Below, in pieces: positions 15,837-24,323 of a DNA stretch of 64,000 nucleotides. Each line of letters starts with the position of its first letter. Position 1 is the stretch's first letter. The DNA lies in contig OY969693.1 of the NCBI GenBank assembly GCA_963701995.1, positions 1,302,001 to 1,366,000 of the forward strand. The letters are read 5' to 3'. The notes beneath the pieces are model-generated. The model was not told the origin of the DNA. It was given only the letters and a program-made list of their open reading frames with translations, and searched no databases. The DNA is from Methanoflorens sp963701995. Its GTDB lineage: Archaea > Halobacteriota > Bog-38 > Methanoflorentales > Methanoflorentaceae. The translations under genes and the position numbers were made by a program.

Positions 15837-17933
15837 CTATGTTGCGAGCTTAAGGAACCGTGAGTTGATCGCTACGATTACCGTGCTTGCAGACATAAGC
15901 ACCGCACCTGCAGCCGGCGTCAGTATGATACCAAATGGATAGAGGATGCCCGCCGCGAGCGGTATGGCAACGGCGTTGTAGCCAGTCGCCCACCCGAGGT
16001 TTTGCACCATCTTTCGATACGTGCTGCGAGCCAACCCCACAATGGCGACGGCATCGAGGGGCGTGCTCCGCACGAGTATGATGTCACCTGCCTCTACCGC
16101 CACATCAGTGCCCGCCCCGATCGCAATGCCCACGTCAGCCTGCGCTATAGCAGGAGCGTCGTTGATGCCATCACCGACCATGGCGACAACAAGACCGCGG
16201 GACTGCACCTCTTTTACTTTCACCACCTTGTCCTGCGGCAGAACCTCGGCAAAGTACTCGTCAAGCCCCACCTCTTCTGCCACCCACTGGGCTACCTGCC
16301 GGTTGTCGCCGGTGAGCATCAGGCTGCGTATGTCCATCTCCTTGAGCGCAGCGATTGCCTGCTTCGATTCAGGACGAATGATGTCGGCAAGGGCAATGGC
16401 GCCGGCTACTACCTCATCGATGACCACGAACACCACTGTTTTGCCCTGGGCGGTTAACCGCTCAATTCGCTCATCGGTGACCGTGTGACCCTGCTCCTCC
16501 AGGTATCCAGGACTGACTACTCGAACCGGCCTGCCATCAACGGTGCCCTCAACACCCTTTCCCGGCAGCGCCTTGAACCCCTCAACCTCGAGCGATACGG
16601 CCGCTTGTGCCGATGCAGCTATTCCCTGGGCGATAGGGTGCTCAGAGCGTCCTTCGAGCGCTGCGGCATACGACAAAAGGGCGTGCTCGTCTGTGTCACT
16701 GGTGAAGGTAACGACATCCGTCACGCCAAAGCGTCCTTCTGTTAGCGTTCCCGTCTTGTCGAAAATAACCGCCTGCACATTTCTCGCCTGCTCGAATGCG
16801 GCACGATTTCTAACGAGGAGCCCGTTTTGGGCTCCAAGAGCTGTCGAAATAGCGACGACCAACGGTATGGCAAGCCCCAACGCGTGCGGACACGCAATAA
16901 CCATCACCGTCACCGCCCGCTCAAGACTAAAGTCGACGCTCGCGTTGATGAGCAGCTGCCACACGAGAAACGTGAGCCCTCCGCCGACAAGGGCGATGAT
17001 GACGAGTGCCAGTGCTGCGCGGTCGGCGAGATCTTGCGTTCGTGACTTGCTCTCCTGTGCCTGTTTCACGAGGTCGATCACCTGTGAGAGGAACGAATCT
17101 TTGCCTGTCTTTTTAACCTCGACCGTGATGGCTCCCTCCTCGTTGATAGCACCCCCAATGACTGTTGCGCCGGGCTTTTTGCTCACTGGCTTTGACTCCC
17201 CAGTGAGCATCGATTCGTTTACCGAGGTCTCGCCATCGACGACCTCGCCGTCAGCAGGAACCTTCTCGCCTGGCTTCACGAGGACGTAATCCCCAACGAC
17301 GAGTGAGTCCAAGGGAACGTCGCGCACGCTTCCGTCTGAAAGCAGCTGGTGGGCGTCAGAGGGCATGAGCTTCGCCAGCTGTTCAAGAGCTTGCGACGCC
17401 CCCAGAACAGAACGCATCTCGATCCAATGACCGAGGAGCATGATGTCGATCAAGGTGCTCAGCTCCCAGAAGAGCACGCCCCCATTGAGCCCAAACGTGA
17501 CCGCCGTGCTGTAGAGGTACGCTGTGGTGATGGCGACAGCGATGAGCGTCATCATGCCAGGGAGCCGCGCCCGCAGCTCGTTGACAATCCCCTTCAGGAA
17601 TGGATAGCCGCCGTACAGGTACACAAACGATGCGAGCAGGAAGAGAACGTACTGGTCGCCGGGGAAGCGGAGCACTCCACTAACGCCTGCAAACGACTGG
17701 ATAGAGGGCGACAAGATCAGGATGGGAATGGTGACGATGAGCGACACCCAGAACCGCCGTCGAAAATCGGCTACGTCGTGACCCGCGTGGCGAGAGTACG
17801 TCGGTGCCCCTTTTGCTGGTGCTGGATGCGAGGGGCCGGCGTGGGCATCGTGCTCCGCGTGGTTGTGCCCTGCGGCGTGCGTCTCTTCGTGCATTCCGTG
17901 CCTATCGTCTTCGTGGGGATGCTTATCGGTCAT
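15837..17933 (-). CDS. copB: Copper-exporting P-type ATPase, CopB type
   Basis: A 698-residue P1B ATPase. The N-terminus (residues 1-52) is a His/Asp-rich metal-binding tail, not a CxxC domain. The membrane metal-site motif is CPH (348-350) within MVIACPHALGLAIP, which defines the CopB/P1B-3 class generally linked to Cu2+ or Cu+. Other signatures are LTGES (about 243-247), the phosphorylation site FDKTGTLTEG (391-400) and MVGDGINDAP near the C-terminus. Length and domain order are normal. Together with the redox protein at 15406, the lipoprotein at 18151 and the cupredoxin at 19332 it forms a likely copper-handling neighbourhood. Confidence 0.93.
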   Translation of the reverse strand: MTDKHPHEDDRHGMHEETHAAGHNHAEHDAHAGPSHPAPAKGAPTYSRHAGHDVADFRRRFWVSLIVTIPILILSPSIQSFAGVSGVLRFPGDQYVLFLLASFVYLYGGYPFLKGIVNELRARLPGMMTLIAVAITTAYLYSTAVTFGLNGGVLFWELSTLIDIMLLGHWIEMRSVLGASQALEQLAKLMPSDAHQLLSDGSVRDVPLDSLVVGDYVLVKPGEKVPADGEVVDGETSVNESMLTGESKPVSKKPGATVIGGAINEEGAITVEVKKTGKDSFLSQVIDLVKQAQESKSRTQDLADRAALALVIIALVGGGLTFLVWQLLINASVDFSLERAVTVMVIACPHALGLAIPLVVAISTALGAQNGLLVRNRAAFEQARNVQAVIFDKTGTLTEGRFGVTDVVTFTSDTDEHALLSYAAALEGRSEHPIAQGIAASAQAAVSLEVEGFKALPGKGVEGTVDGRPVRVVSPGYLEEQGHTVTDERIERLTAQGKTVVFVVIDEVVAGAIALADIIRPESKQAIAALKEMDIRSLMLTGDNRQVAQWVAEEVGLDEYFAEVLPQDKVVKVKEVQSRGLVVAMVGDGINDAPAIAQADVGIAIGAGTDVAVEAGDIILVRSTPLDAVAIVGLARSTYRKMVQNLGWATGYNAVAIPLAAGILYPFGIILTPAAGAVLMSASTVIVAINSRFLKLAT

Positions 17934-18150
17934 TTCGTCAGCTTATAACTTCTTTTTAATCGTCGGACATAGGCGCTTGTCTTAGCTTCTTGCTCGGAGG
18001 AGCCGCATAGCAAACACCCGACGGCGCGCAGCTGTGCGTCGCATAGAAGATTTGCCTTGCAGTTGAGCAAGCGACCATGACCCTTCTACGCAGGTTAAGC
18101 ACAAAAAAAGGGTCGATGGCGGATCGCGTGCGAGGGACTTAGGATTGCGC

Positions 18151-18810
18151 TTATTGTCCCATCGCGCCCATGTGCTTCTGCATTTCCTGCTGCATCTGGC
18201 TGCGCGTGTTTGCGTTCATCCCGTAGCCCATGTACGGCCCCATGCCACCATCGTTACCGGTACGCTTGTGCATATCGTCCCACATGTGCTGCCACATGGC
18301 CTGTTGGAAGGGCGCTTGCACGACAGCGCCGCCGGTAATAACCATCACGTAGTACGGCATGAGCGGTGAGCTGCCGTATTCCACGGCCGCTCCTCTCCGG
18401 GCACTCGCGTTAAACCCTGACCACGTCGTCGCATTCTGCTGCACCGCAGCGTACCCTTGCCCCATGAACATGGTTCTCAGCGACACGAACTGTGCCTGCG
18501 CTGTTTGTGTGTTATCGTACGCTTGGACGCTCACGGCGTAGGTGCCGTTGTTATCGCTCACCGTGCCGTTGTATACCGCAATCCCTGCTTGTGGACTCGC
18601 TTGTAGTGAAAACGGCGTCAACACAGTGAAGTTCAGCTGTTGCATCGTGGTCGCGAGGTACTGCGCGATGGCTTGGTCTTCTGCAGCCGTTGTAGTATTT
18701 GCCGCTGGAGTAGGCGTTGGTGAGGACGTCGTAGGGCTCGTACACCCTGCAGCGAGGATGGCGGCGATCATCACCAGCGCTAACGTCCCTGCTAAAAACG
18801 ATTTTTTCAT
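18151..18810 (-). CDS. Secreted lipoprotein, Met/His-rich tail
   Basis: About 219 residues from ATG 18810, chosen because GAGGG precedes it and the signal peptide then starts MKKSFLAG. The lipobox is ILAAGC, followed by a Pro/Thr linker. The middle 100 residues have a pattern shared with the proteins at 28123 and 31475 (a Tyr/Gly-rich strand, an A..F..L helix, then QGY, then strands ending in VMVITGGAV). The tail from about residue 170 is rich in Met, His and Gln (WQHMWDDMHKRT and GPYMGYGMNANTRSQMQQEM), suggesting copper or other soft-metal binding. That is consistent with the upstream CopB gene. Surface-anchored; role inferred, not established. Confidence 0.75.
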   Translation of the reverse strand: MKKSFLAGTLALVMIAAILAAGCTSPTTSSPTPTPAANTTTAAEDQAIAQYLATTMQQLNFTVLTPFSLQASPQAGIAVYNGTVSDNNGTYAVSVQAYDNTQTAQAQFVSLRTMFMGQGYAAVQQNATTWSGFNASARRGAAVEYGSSPLMPYYVMVITGGAVVQAPFQQAMWQHMWDDMHKRTGNDGGMGPYMGYGMNANTRSQMQQEMQKHMGAMGQ

Positions 18811-19331
18811 GGTGGACCCTCGTAAGTTACCCATAACTATGCCGGTAATGCACGGCCCGGAGCAATAAGTATTGGGTGTGTTATGCGCAACCAGCCCGCC
18901 ATCAGAGTGGCAAGTCTTACGTCAAGCGGTAGCGTTTCGAGGATGATTGGGTGCTTTACGTGTGATTTGTGCTTAGTCGCGGAACCCTAATCATGACGAC
19001 TAAATGGCAGCGCTGACTTTGCACATAATATGCTAGTCACTGAACATTACCCGTATGATGATGGTGCGATGTTAAACCACGAGCTGCTGGAGATCCATCG
19101 CAGCAAAATCTCGCTCCACCACGGGAAAGCCGACTGTCGCTATCCGACGGCACGGTTGCCCCATACGTTCTCAAAGCTCGCAGGATTCCAACGCGTATCT
19201 ATCAAGCGGTTCATAATGGAGCACTAGCCTTCCTCGCCGTCATCTCTTGCGCGGGCAACCTTGATAAAACCGAACAATACATGACAGAGCACTCGAAAGT
19301 TTGTACAAAAAACCCTGTTGGAGAAGGAAAA
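18811..19331. other. Intergenic region holding repeat copy 3
   Basis: Contains the promoter region of the lipoprotein on the minus strand, a degenerate repeat copy (19079-19250) and the leader of the cupredoxin gene. No other gene seen. Confidence 0.4.
19079..19250 (+). repeat. tRNA-Val-linked repeat, copy 3 (no tRNA part)
   Basis: Reads ELLEIHRSKISLHHGKADC, then RYPTARLPHTFSKLAG, then shifts frame near 19187 and continues as IPTRIYQAVHNGALAFLAVIS. The frame break is close to the one in copy 1 but involves a different base, so the losses look independent. Unlike the other copies it is not followed by a tRNA half. Confidence 0.65.
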
Positions 19332-19691
19332 ATGAAAAAATATCATATATTGGTGCTCGTTGCTCTGGCGGTTGCAGCGGTAATGGTTGCCGGCTGCACC
19401 TCGTCTTCAAATCCGAGTCCAGGCCCGGTTACTAGCACCGCGAGTCAAAATACGGTTGCGATCAAAGATTATGCCTTTAGCCCTTCCCCGCTCACAATTC
19501 TGAAAGGGGCGAATGTGACGTGGAGAAACGATGATTCAGTTCAGCATCAGATCACTTCCGACAGCCAGGCATTTTCATCGCCACTGCTTGGCACGGGCGG
19601 CACCTACACGTATCAGTTCAACACCACCGGAACGTTTCCGTACCACTGCAGCATCCATACCTACATGAAAGGAACAGTTGTAGTCACATAG
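19332..19691 (+). CDS. Plastocyanin-like (cupredoxin) lipoprotein
   Basis: 119 residues from ATG 19332, preceded by GGAGAAGG; the frame is open further upstream but the signal peptide starts here (MKKYHILVLV, lipobox VMVAGC). After a Ser/Pro linker comes a single cupredoxin domain: FSPSPLTILKGANVTWRNDD, a first His ligand (VQHQI), and the C-terminal loop FPYHCSIHTYMKG supplying Cys, His and Met copper ligands. Type-I copper proteins of this kind act in extracytoplasmic electron transfer or copper binding. It stands near CopB and a Met/His-rich lipoprotein. Confidence 0.88.
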   Translation: MKKYHILVLVALAVAAVMVAGCTSSSNPSPGPVTSTASQNTVAIKDYAFSPSPLTILKGANVTWRNDDSVQHQITSDSQAFSSPLLGTGGTYTYQFNTTGTFPYHCSIHTYMKGTVVVT

Positions 19692-20194
19692 TAGTCCTAG
19701 AAATCGTCTATCAAAACGCAAAGAGCCTTCAGTGCTCAAGACCTACAGCGGCGGTCAATATGTGTGATGCATTGCGCGTTCCAATCATGGAGGCTCAATA
19801 CGCGTCGCGCCATTCTCGAATTTCGCCGACAGCGCAGTTAGAGAGAGGTAGCACTAAGTATGCCCAAACTGCTAGACGCCTTGGTTCTCTATTATCTGGC
19901 AAAACGTTATACCAAACGAGCGTAAGGCGTGGCGCACAACCGGTACGGCGACGGCATTCAGCAAAGGCAACGAGTACGGGAGATAGCGAGAAAAGCGCGT
20001 CAAAGGCGAGAAAATAGATGAGCACGCGCATTACAGCGGAACATGCTCTCTGAGGTAATGGACGTCAACAAAAGAAACGCGCAAGAGCAAAGATCGAAAG
20101 CACAACAGTTAAGAGTTCAGCCCAAACTGTCTGCATACTATGCTATCTCTTGAAAATATCAAGGGTCTCATGTGACTCATCAATGTGATTCAGC
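19692..20194. other. Intergenic stretch, no convincing gene
   Basis: Open frames exist on both strands at 19760-20031, but neither has a recognisable product. A 21-codon frame at 19859 (MPKLLDALVLYYLAKRYTKR) has a purine-rich GAGAGAGG upstream and is followed in frame, after a stop, by a basic stretch. It could be a short decayed gene. Confidence 0.3.
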
Positions 20195-20465
20195 ACTGCT
20201 CGAGATTCACCGCACTGTAATCTCTCAGCACCACGCCAAGGCTGGGTTTGACTATCCAACAATACGCCTTCCGCATACGTTTTCAATGCTCGCAGGACTA
20301 TCAGCATGCATCTACCAAACCGTGCACGTTGGAGCGCTTGCCCTCCTTGTTGTTGTCCCGTCGAATTCAAAAAACAGTTCAGATAGATACGAAAACGCCA
20401 GTTTAATCGCCAAATCACCCGCCTTGACATGGCGGAGGTCGCCGGTTCAAATCCGGCCGAGCCCA
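20195..20465 (+). repeat. tRNA-Val-linked repeat, copy 4 (intact frame)
   Basis: The frame is open from 20172 through LLEIHRTVISQHHAKAGFDY, PTIRLPHTFSMLAG and IYQTVHVGALALLVVV into a tRNA-Val 3' half. About 60 bases (20360-20418) between the conserved block and the tRNA differ from the other copies. The gene right after it encodes a DUF3788 protein. Confidence 0.7.
20419..20465 (+). pseudogene. 3' half of tRNA-Val (anticodon GAC)
   Basis: Anticodon arm CCGCC-TTGACAT-GGCGG (anticodon GAC at 20426-20428), variable AGGTC, T-arm GCCGG-TTCAAAT-CCGGC, then CGAGCCC and A. No 5' half upstream. It differs from the 5960 copy at a few positions only. Confidence 0.75.
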
Positions 20466-20526
20466 TTGTTCTTTTTACGATCGGCCGCACTAAGCTGTAG
20501 GATCAGTCTTAAGGCAACATAGCTCC

Positions 20527-20946
20527 ATGTCCGCGAACGTCTTCATCGACAAGCTTGCCAAGCCTGACGATCAAGCCCTTGTAATGGCCTTGGGAAAGAC
20601 ATACCCGTTGTGGGCGGAGATTGAGAACCATGTCGCAACCGCACACGGCGGGCCCACCGAGGAGTGGAAGTATTACGGCCCGAAGTCCGGTTGGACGCTT
20701 AAGACGCTCCATAAAAAGCGGAACCTCTTTTTCTTTACTCCCTGTCAGGGCTATTTTCGGATCGCTTTTGTCTTCGGCGATCGCGCCGTCGCGGAAATCT
20801 TGACAAGCGACCTGCCGAAGGCCATGATCGAGGAAGTCCAGAACGCGAAAAAATATGCCGAGGGAAGAGGCCTCAGGGTCGAGGTCAAAACGCGCCGCGA
20901 TGTCGAATCTGTCAAAAAGCTCATCGCGGTCAAGGTGATGAACTGA
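20527..20946 (+). CDS. DUF3788 family protein
   Basis: A 139-residue protein with the hallmark blocks of DUF3788: EEWKYYGPKSGWTLKTLHKK (about residues 45-64), RNLFFFTPCQGYFRIAFVFGDRAV (65-88), then a helical end with DVESVKKLIAVK. Family members are small cytoplasmic proteins of unknown role, common in both bacteria and archaea and often in accessory regions. It starts 60 bases after the tRNA-Val half of repeat copy 4, which suggests that it arrived with, or next to, an integrated element. Confidence 0.8.
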   Translation: MSANVFIDKLAKPDDQALVMALGKTYPLWAEIENHVATAHGGPTEEWKYYGPKSGWTLKTLHKKRNLFFFTPCQGYFRIAFVFGDRAVAEILTSDLPKAMIEEVQNAKKYAEGRGLRVEVKTRRDVESVKKLIAVKVMN

Positions 20947-21096
20947 CGCCCCGCGCCGCCCTTCGTTTCCGATAAAAAAATATTTTCTTTTCAAAGACTT
21001 CGGATGGTTACTATCGTAACAATCGTAGGAACGCTTATATATCGTGCTGCCGTTACTACTCGTGACTGAATACTGGAATATAAGGGAGGTACCGAA

Positions 21097-21465
21097 ATGA
21101 CTGCGGAAAGCGAATACCGCGTTCAGTTCGTAAGACAAGAAAACGGCCCACGAAGGCGGCTCCGGCATGGCGCGATAACGTTGCACGCAGTAATAGAGAA
21201 GCGGACACCAAAGGGACGCGTACTCGATAAAACGCGGCTCGGCTCTATTGACATAGACGCGCTCGAATACGATTTCGTAAGCGACAGGGAAGAATTTTGG
21301 CGCGTAACTGATTTGTACCTCGACTTATTTGATATGCCGAACGAGGCCGCCGACGTAGTTTGCGCGTATCTATCCGAGGTAGTGAAGCCGGTTACGGAGC
21401 GCGAAGCATCGGCAGATTACGGCTGCCGCGGTCGGTTGCGCGAGACGATGCGCCCCGATGCGTAA
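21097..21465 (+). CDS. Hypothetical protein, paralogue of the gene at 14043
   Basis: A 122-residue protein with ATG after GGGAGGTACC. The blocks TRLGSIDIDALEY, REEFWRVTDLYLDLFDMP and LSEVVKPVTE parallel those of the 123-residue protein at 14043, so the two are likely paralogues of an unnamed small soluble family. It is followed after six bases by a tiny DUF7557-like protein, so the two are probably co-transcribed. An AT-rich stretch with GCTTATATATCG at 21033-21044 is a good TATA box for this unit. The arrangement could be a toxin-antitoxin-like pair, but nothing in the sequence proves that. Confidence 0.65.
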   Translation: MTAESEYRVQFVRQENGPRRRLRHGAITLHAVIEKRTPKGRVLDKTRLGSIDIDALEYDFVSDREEFWRVTDLYLDLFDMPNEAADVVCAYLSEVVKPVTEREASADYGCRGRLRETMRPDA

Positions 21466-21471
21466 GAAAAT

Positions 21472-21615
21472 ATGAAACGTGAAGATCGCGCGACGATATC
21501 GGTACACGTCAAGACAAAAGCCGAGATAGACGCTATGGGCAAACGCGGCGAGACGTTTGACGATATCATCAAGCGGTTGCTTGCGTGCTATCGCGAACCT
21601 TGCGCGGGCGAATAA
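21472..21615 (+). CDS. Small DUF7557/antitoxin-like protein (47 aa)
   Basis: 47 residues. The pattern ATISVHVKTKAEIDAMGKRG followed by ETFDDIIKRLL is that of DUF7557, a short archaeal family resembling VapB-type antitoxins (N-terminal strand, then helix, with the G-K-x-G-E-T-(Y/F)-D-D-I-I signature). Starts six bases after the stop of the gene at 21097, so it is translated from the same message. No VapC-like PIN gene lies next to it. Confidence 0.65.
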   Translation: MKREDRATISVHVKTKAEIDAMGKRGETFDDIIKRLLACYREPCAGE

Positions 21616-21795
21616 CGCTTTAGTTGGCCTAGTAACACGGAACCGTCAACATGCCACGTGGCGTGGATGGCGATAACACTAATAATAAGTAACGCGCTGA
21701 TTATCGCGGCGCAGTTTACAACCGTTATAGTTCTCGCACCGTCGACAGTCCATCATTAATGGGCAAATTAAATCACTCCCTTACGTTTGTTACCT

Positions 21796-22041
21796 ATGTC
21801 CAGGGAAAAACTAACCGCAGTCACGATTGCCGATGCCGAGATGCTGGATAAAAGGTTACAGCATCGCTTGAAAGAAGGAGGACTTGCTGAGCTCCTATGG
21901 CCGAAAATAAATACATCTGCTGTGCGCTGTCGAATTGTCAAGAGGAACACGCAGGTGCTATCCCTCGATAACCTTCGCCGACGTTACCAGCTCATTAACG
22001 ACCAGCCGGCAGCTTTATTGCCCGTCTTCGGGCATAAGTGA
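21796..22041 (+). CDS. Small hypothetical protein (81 aa)
   Basis: An 81-residue frame from ATG 21796 (a TTG at 21787 is also possible). Basic, with a helical first half (MSREKLTAVTIADAEMLDKR) and RRRYQLINDQPAALLPVFG at the end. No family recognised and no strong Shine-Dalgarno, so it may be spurious or a remnant. Confidence 0.35.
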   Translation: MSREKLTAVTIADAEMLDKRLQHRLKEGGLAELLWPKINTSAVRCRIVKRNTQVLSLDNLRRRYQLINDQPAALLPVFGHK

Positions 22042-22108
22042 GCTCCCCCGAGTTTTCCGCGACGAAAGCTTATTGGTGCGCACTGTAAACCTGATGTGAG
22101 GTTATACC

Positions 22109-22420
22109 GTGCGTTTTATGGTTACATGTACAATACCCGCCGAAATCGCCAACCCACTGATAAAGAGTGGAACGTTATTCAAACAACTCATGAAGTATGT
22201 CGACGACGTGAACCCAGAGGAGCTGTACTTTACGCCCTCTCACGGACAGCGGACAATATATTTCGTGCTGGATATGCCGAGCGAGGACAAAATGGCCTTA
22301 GTGACCGAGCCACCATGGCTCGATTGGGGGGCTGATGTTGATATGACGCCTGTGATGACGCTTGCCGACTTGGAAAAGTCGGGACAGGACATGGAGAAAA
22401 TAGTTCGCGACAGGAGATAG
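22109..22420 (+). CDS. DUF3303-like small protein
   Basis: A 103-residue protein with GTG start at 22109 and GAGG upstream (22097-22100). The sequence has the ferredoxin-like alpha+beta plan of DUF3303/YCII-type proteins: MRFMVTCTIPAEIANPLIKS, then PEELYFTPSHGQRTIYFVLD, and a closing DVDMTPVMTLADLEKSG. Such proteins are small dimers of unknown function. Stands alone between a doubtful small gene and the reductase at 22567. Confidence 0.65.
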   Translation: MRFMVTCTIPAEIANPLIKSGTLFKQLMKYVDDVNPEELYFTPSHGQRTIYFVLDMPSEDKMALVTEPPWLDWGADVDMTPVMTLADLEKSGQDMEKIVRDRR

Positions 22421-22566
22421 CTCCGAATCAAGAATAATAGGCTATTAAACCCCTCAATCACGTTGTCGGACTTTGATAGTCGTTACACACGGCGTATGAG
22501 TTTGAGTGACTGTTCAGATACACGTTCGTATAAACACAAGGTTAGATCGCTATAACCGGGGGGGCA

Positions 22567-23223
22567 ATGTCTGTGAGAGTATTAGCAATAAACGGAAGTC
22601 CGAGAACCAAATGCAATACCGCAACCATGTTAGATAATGCGCTTGACGGAGCAGCTTCACAGGGAGCAGAGACTGAACTCGTTCATCTTTATAAACTCAA
22701 TTTTAAAGGCTGCATAAGCTGTTTTGCCTGCAAATTGAAAAATGGCGAGAGCTATGGCAGGTGTGCCGTAAACGATGATTTGACACCAATTCTCAAAAAA
22801 GCTGAGGAAGCTGATGCCATTATCTTGGGTTCTCCTATCTACCTGGGAACAGCTACCGGCGAGATGAGATCCTTAATGGAAAGGTTGATATTTCCGTACT
22901 TGATGTATGATGCGAGCCATTCAACGCTTTTTAAGAAGAGGATCAAGACGGGTTTAATTTACACTATGAATGCGCGAGAAGACCAGATGAAACTAATGGG
23001 CTACGATCGGTATCTTAATATTGTTGAAATGGTAATGACAAGGATCTTCGGAGAATCAGAATCGTTGTTTGTTGCCGATACCTATCAATTTGACGATTAT
23101 TCTAAGTATGAGTCATCAGTATTTAATGTTGAAGAGAAAGCAAAGAGACGAAAAGAAGAATTTCCAAAAGATTGTCAAAAAGCTTTTGACATGGGAGTTC
23201 GCTTTGCCCAAATTCAAGGGTAA
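22567..23223 (+). CDS. Flavodoxin-fold NAD(P)H/FMN reductase
   Basis: A 218-residue member of the NADPH-dependent FMN reductase / iron-sulfur flavoprotein group. The FMN phosphate loop is INGSPRTKCNTATML (residues 8-22). The block FKGCISCFACK followed by RCAVNDDL supplies the Cys residues typical of this subgroup and may hold an iron-sulfur cluster or a redox disulfide. GSPIYLGTATGEMRSLMER is the second flavin-binding loop. It probably passes electrons from a reduced pyridine nucleotide or F420-linked donor to a small acceptor. ATG 22567 follows GGGGGGGCA. Its 3' end runs straight into a transposase fragment, so the region downstream was rearranged. Confidence 0.85.
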   Translation: MSVRVLAINGSPRTKCNTATMLDNALDGAASQGAETELVHLYKLNFKGCISCFACKLKNGESYGRCAVNDDLTPILKKAEEADAIILGSPIYLGTATGEMRSLMERLIFPYLMYDASHSTLFKKRIKTGLIYTMNAREDQMKLMGYDRYLNIVEMVMTRIFGESESLFVADTYQFDDYSKYESSVFNVEEKAKRRKEEFPKDCQKAFDMGVRFAQIQG

Positions 23224-23228
23224 CCATT

Positions 23229-23344
23229 TAGAAACGAAACGCGACATCTGCGAATACATCGAGGTTTTCTATCACCGTTTCAGGCTACATTCAGCAATCG
23301 GATATGAAACACTGGACAACGAGAACCAGAGAAAAGTTGCTTAA
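23229..23344 (+). pseudogene. IS3-family transposase C-terminal remnant
   Basis: The last 36 codons of the frame read KRDICEYIEVFYHRFRLHSA then IGYETLDNENQRKVA. This is the conserved C-terminus of IS3-type OrfB transposases (DDE domain end, YIEVFYN-RxRxHSALGY pattern). Nothing else of the transposase is present. It abuts the stop codon of the FMN reductase. Confidence 0.8.
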
Positions 23345-23354
23345 GCTTAGCTCA

Positions 23355-23576
23355 TTATCTCTTTTTTCGATTTCGAGCTAAGGAACGGGTAAAAGAAACA
23401 CGCTGCGCTATCTTGGCTAAGGCATGCTCGGCGAAAAAAGGAGGGACGGGGGTACTAAACTCCCAATCGTCACTTAACTGGTCGGGAACGTGAGCACGCT
23501 GCTGCTGTAGGAAATTGCGCAGAGGCCTGTCTCGCGCAAGCGGGAATCTGCGAAGTAGGGGCTTGAGCGCCGACAC
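23355..23576 (-). CDS. Hypothetical protein (73 aa), third in a small operon
   Basis: GTG start at 23576, 12 bases after the stop of the gene at 23589. Basic protein with FAEHALAKIAQRVSFTRSLA near the end; not recognised. Its position right after two overlapping small genes is the main support. The Shine-Dalgarno is weak. Confidence 0.35.
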   Translation of the reverse strand: MSALKPLLRRFPLARDRPLRNFLQQQRAHVPDQLSDDWEFSTPVPPFFAEHALAKIAQRVSFTRSLARNRKKR

Positions 23577-23588
23577 ATCCCGCGGACG

Positions 23589-23852
23589 TCACTTTCCATC
23601 TGCGCGGCCTTGCCTGTCGAGAAGTGTGCCTAGGACAAGGCGCTTGCTTAGGAGGTTACGATACGCGAGATGTCCTTCTTTCTGCTGTTCTTCTTTCTCC
23701 GCATTTCTGAAACACGAAACGAGTGCGTCTAGCGCTTGGGTATCGTCTAATCTAGCCTCGGACTCCTCATAGACTTTTGTTTTGACTTCAACAAGCGCAC
23801 GGCTCAATAACTCCGCGTCGCTGCCTGTTAAGACCACTCCTTTCTCAATCAT
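23589..23852 (-). CDS. Small helical hypothetical protein (87 aa)
   Basis: ATG 23852 preceded by GGGGGAAAGG and overlapping the stop of the upstream gene by eight bases, a sign of translational coupling. The 87 residues are helical and charged (GVVLTGSDAELLSRALVEVK, later DALVSCFRNAEKEEQQKEGH). The regular heptads suggest an interaction or regulatory protein. No family recognised. Confidence 0.5.
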   Translation of the reverse strand: MIEKGVVLTGSDAELLSRALVEVKTKVYEESEARLDDTQALDALVSCFRNAEKEEQQKEGHLAYRNLLSKRLVLGTLLDRQGRADGK

Positions 23853-23991
23853 CCTTTCCCCCGCAGTATTGGTCGATTCTACCAGCAAACTCATCTAGGG
23901 CATCCTCGAAGTCAGAAGCGTGGTTCCTACTGGAGCCGTCCCAGGGGTCAAGCTCGGGCTTTTCAACAATTTTTTGGTCTGTTTCGTTCAT
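23845..23991 (-). CDS. Small acidic protein (48 aa)
   Basis: ATG 23991 with AGAGG just upstream; 48 residues, very acidic (MNETDQKIVEKPELDPWDGS, then a helix DFEDALDEFAGRIDQY). Overlaps the next gene by eight bases. An acidic small protein coupled to a helical partner could be an antitoxin or adaptor, but this is only a guess. Confidence 0.45.
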   Translation of the reverse strand: MNETDQKIVEKPELDPWDGSSRNHASDFEDALDEFAGRIDQYCGGKDD

Positions 23992-24323
23992 TCTGGCCTC
24001 TGGAGAACGAGCGACGGCAAAAAAAACAACAAAGGAATCCCAAACTTTAAATCGGGAGACGTTCAAGAAACCTTTGTTGAGAATCTGCACGGGTCGGGGT
24101 TGTTTGCTTTGGCTGGCATGCCCCGTCTCGTCCTCTCACACTTCCGTGTTTTTTACCTGAACCACGCTACATAATAGGTTGATCGGTTTTTTCTAACGAC
24201 AGTAATAGCGTCAAAACGGTCGTTATTTCTGGTGGCAAGACTCCTGTGCAATTTCTTTGAACCAAATGATGCGTTGCCACTCAGGCAATATTTATGTATG
24301 GTCAACGAACTCTTGGCGATTAG

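Noticed and set aside
16543..17289. Plus-strand open frame of 248 codons opposite copB
   Set aside because: Shadow of the CopB ATPase gene; Ser/Thr/Pro-rich nonsense composition, no start signal.
20143..20490. Minus-strand frame containing GSAGFEPATSAM
   Set aside because: Translation of the complement of the tRNA-Val half; a common annotation artefact.
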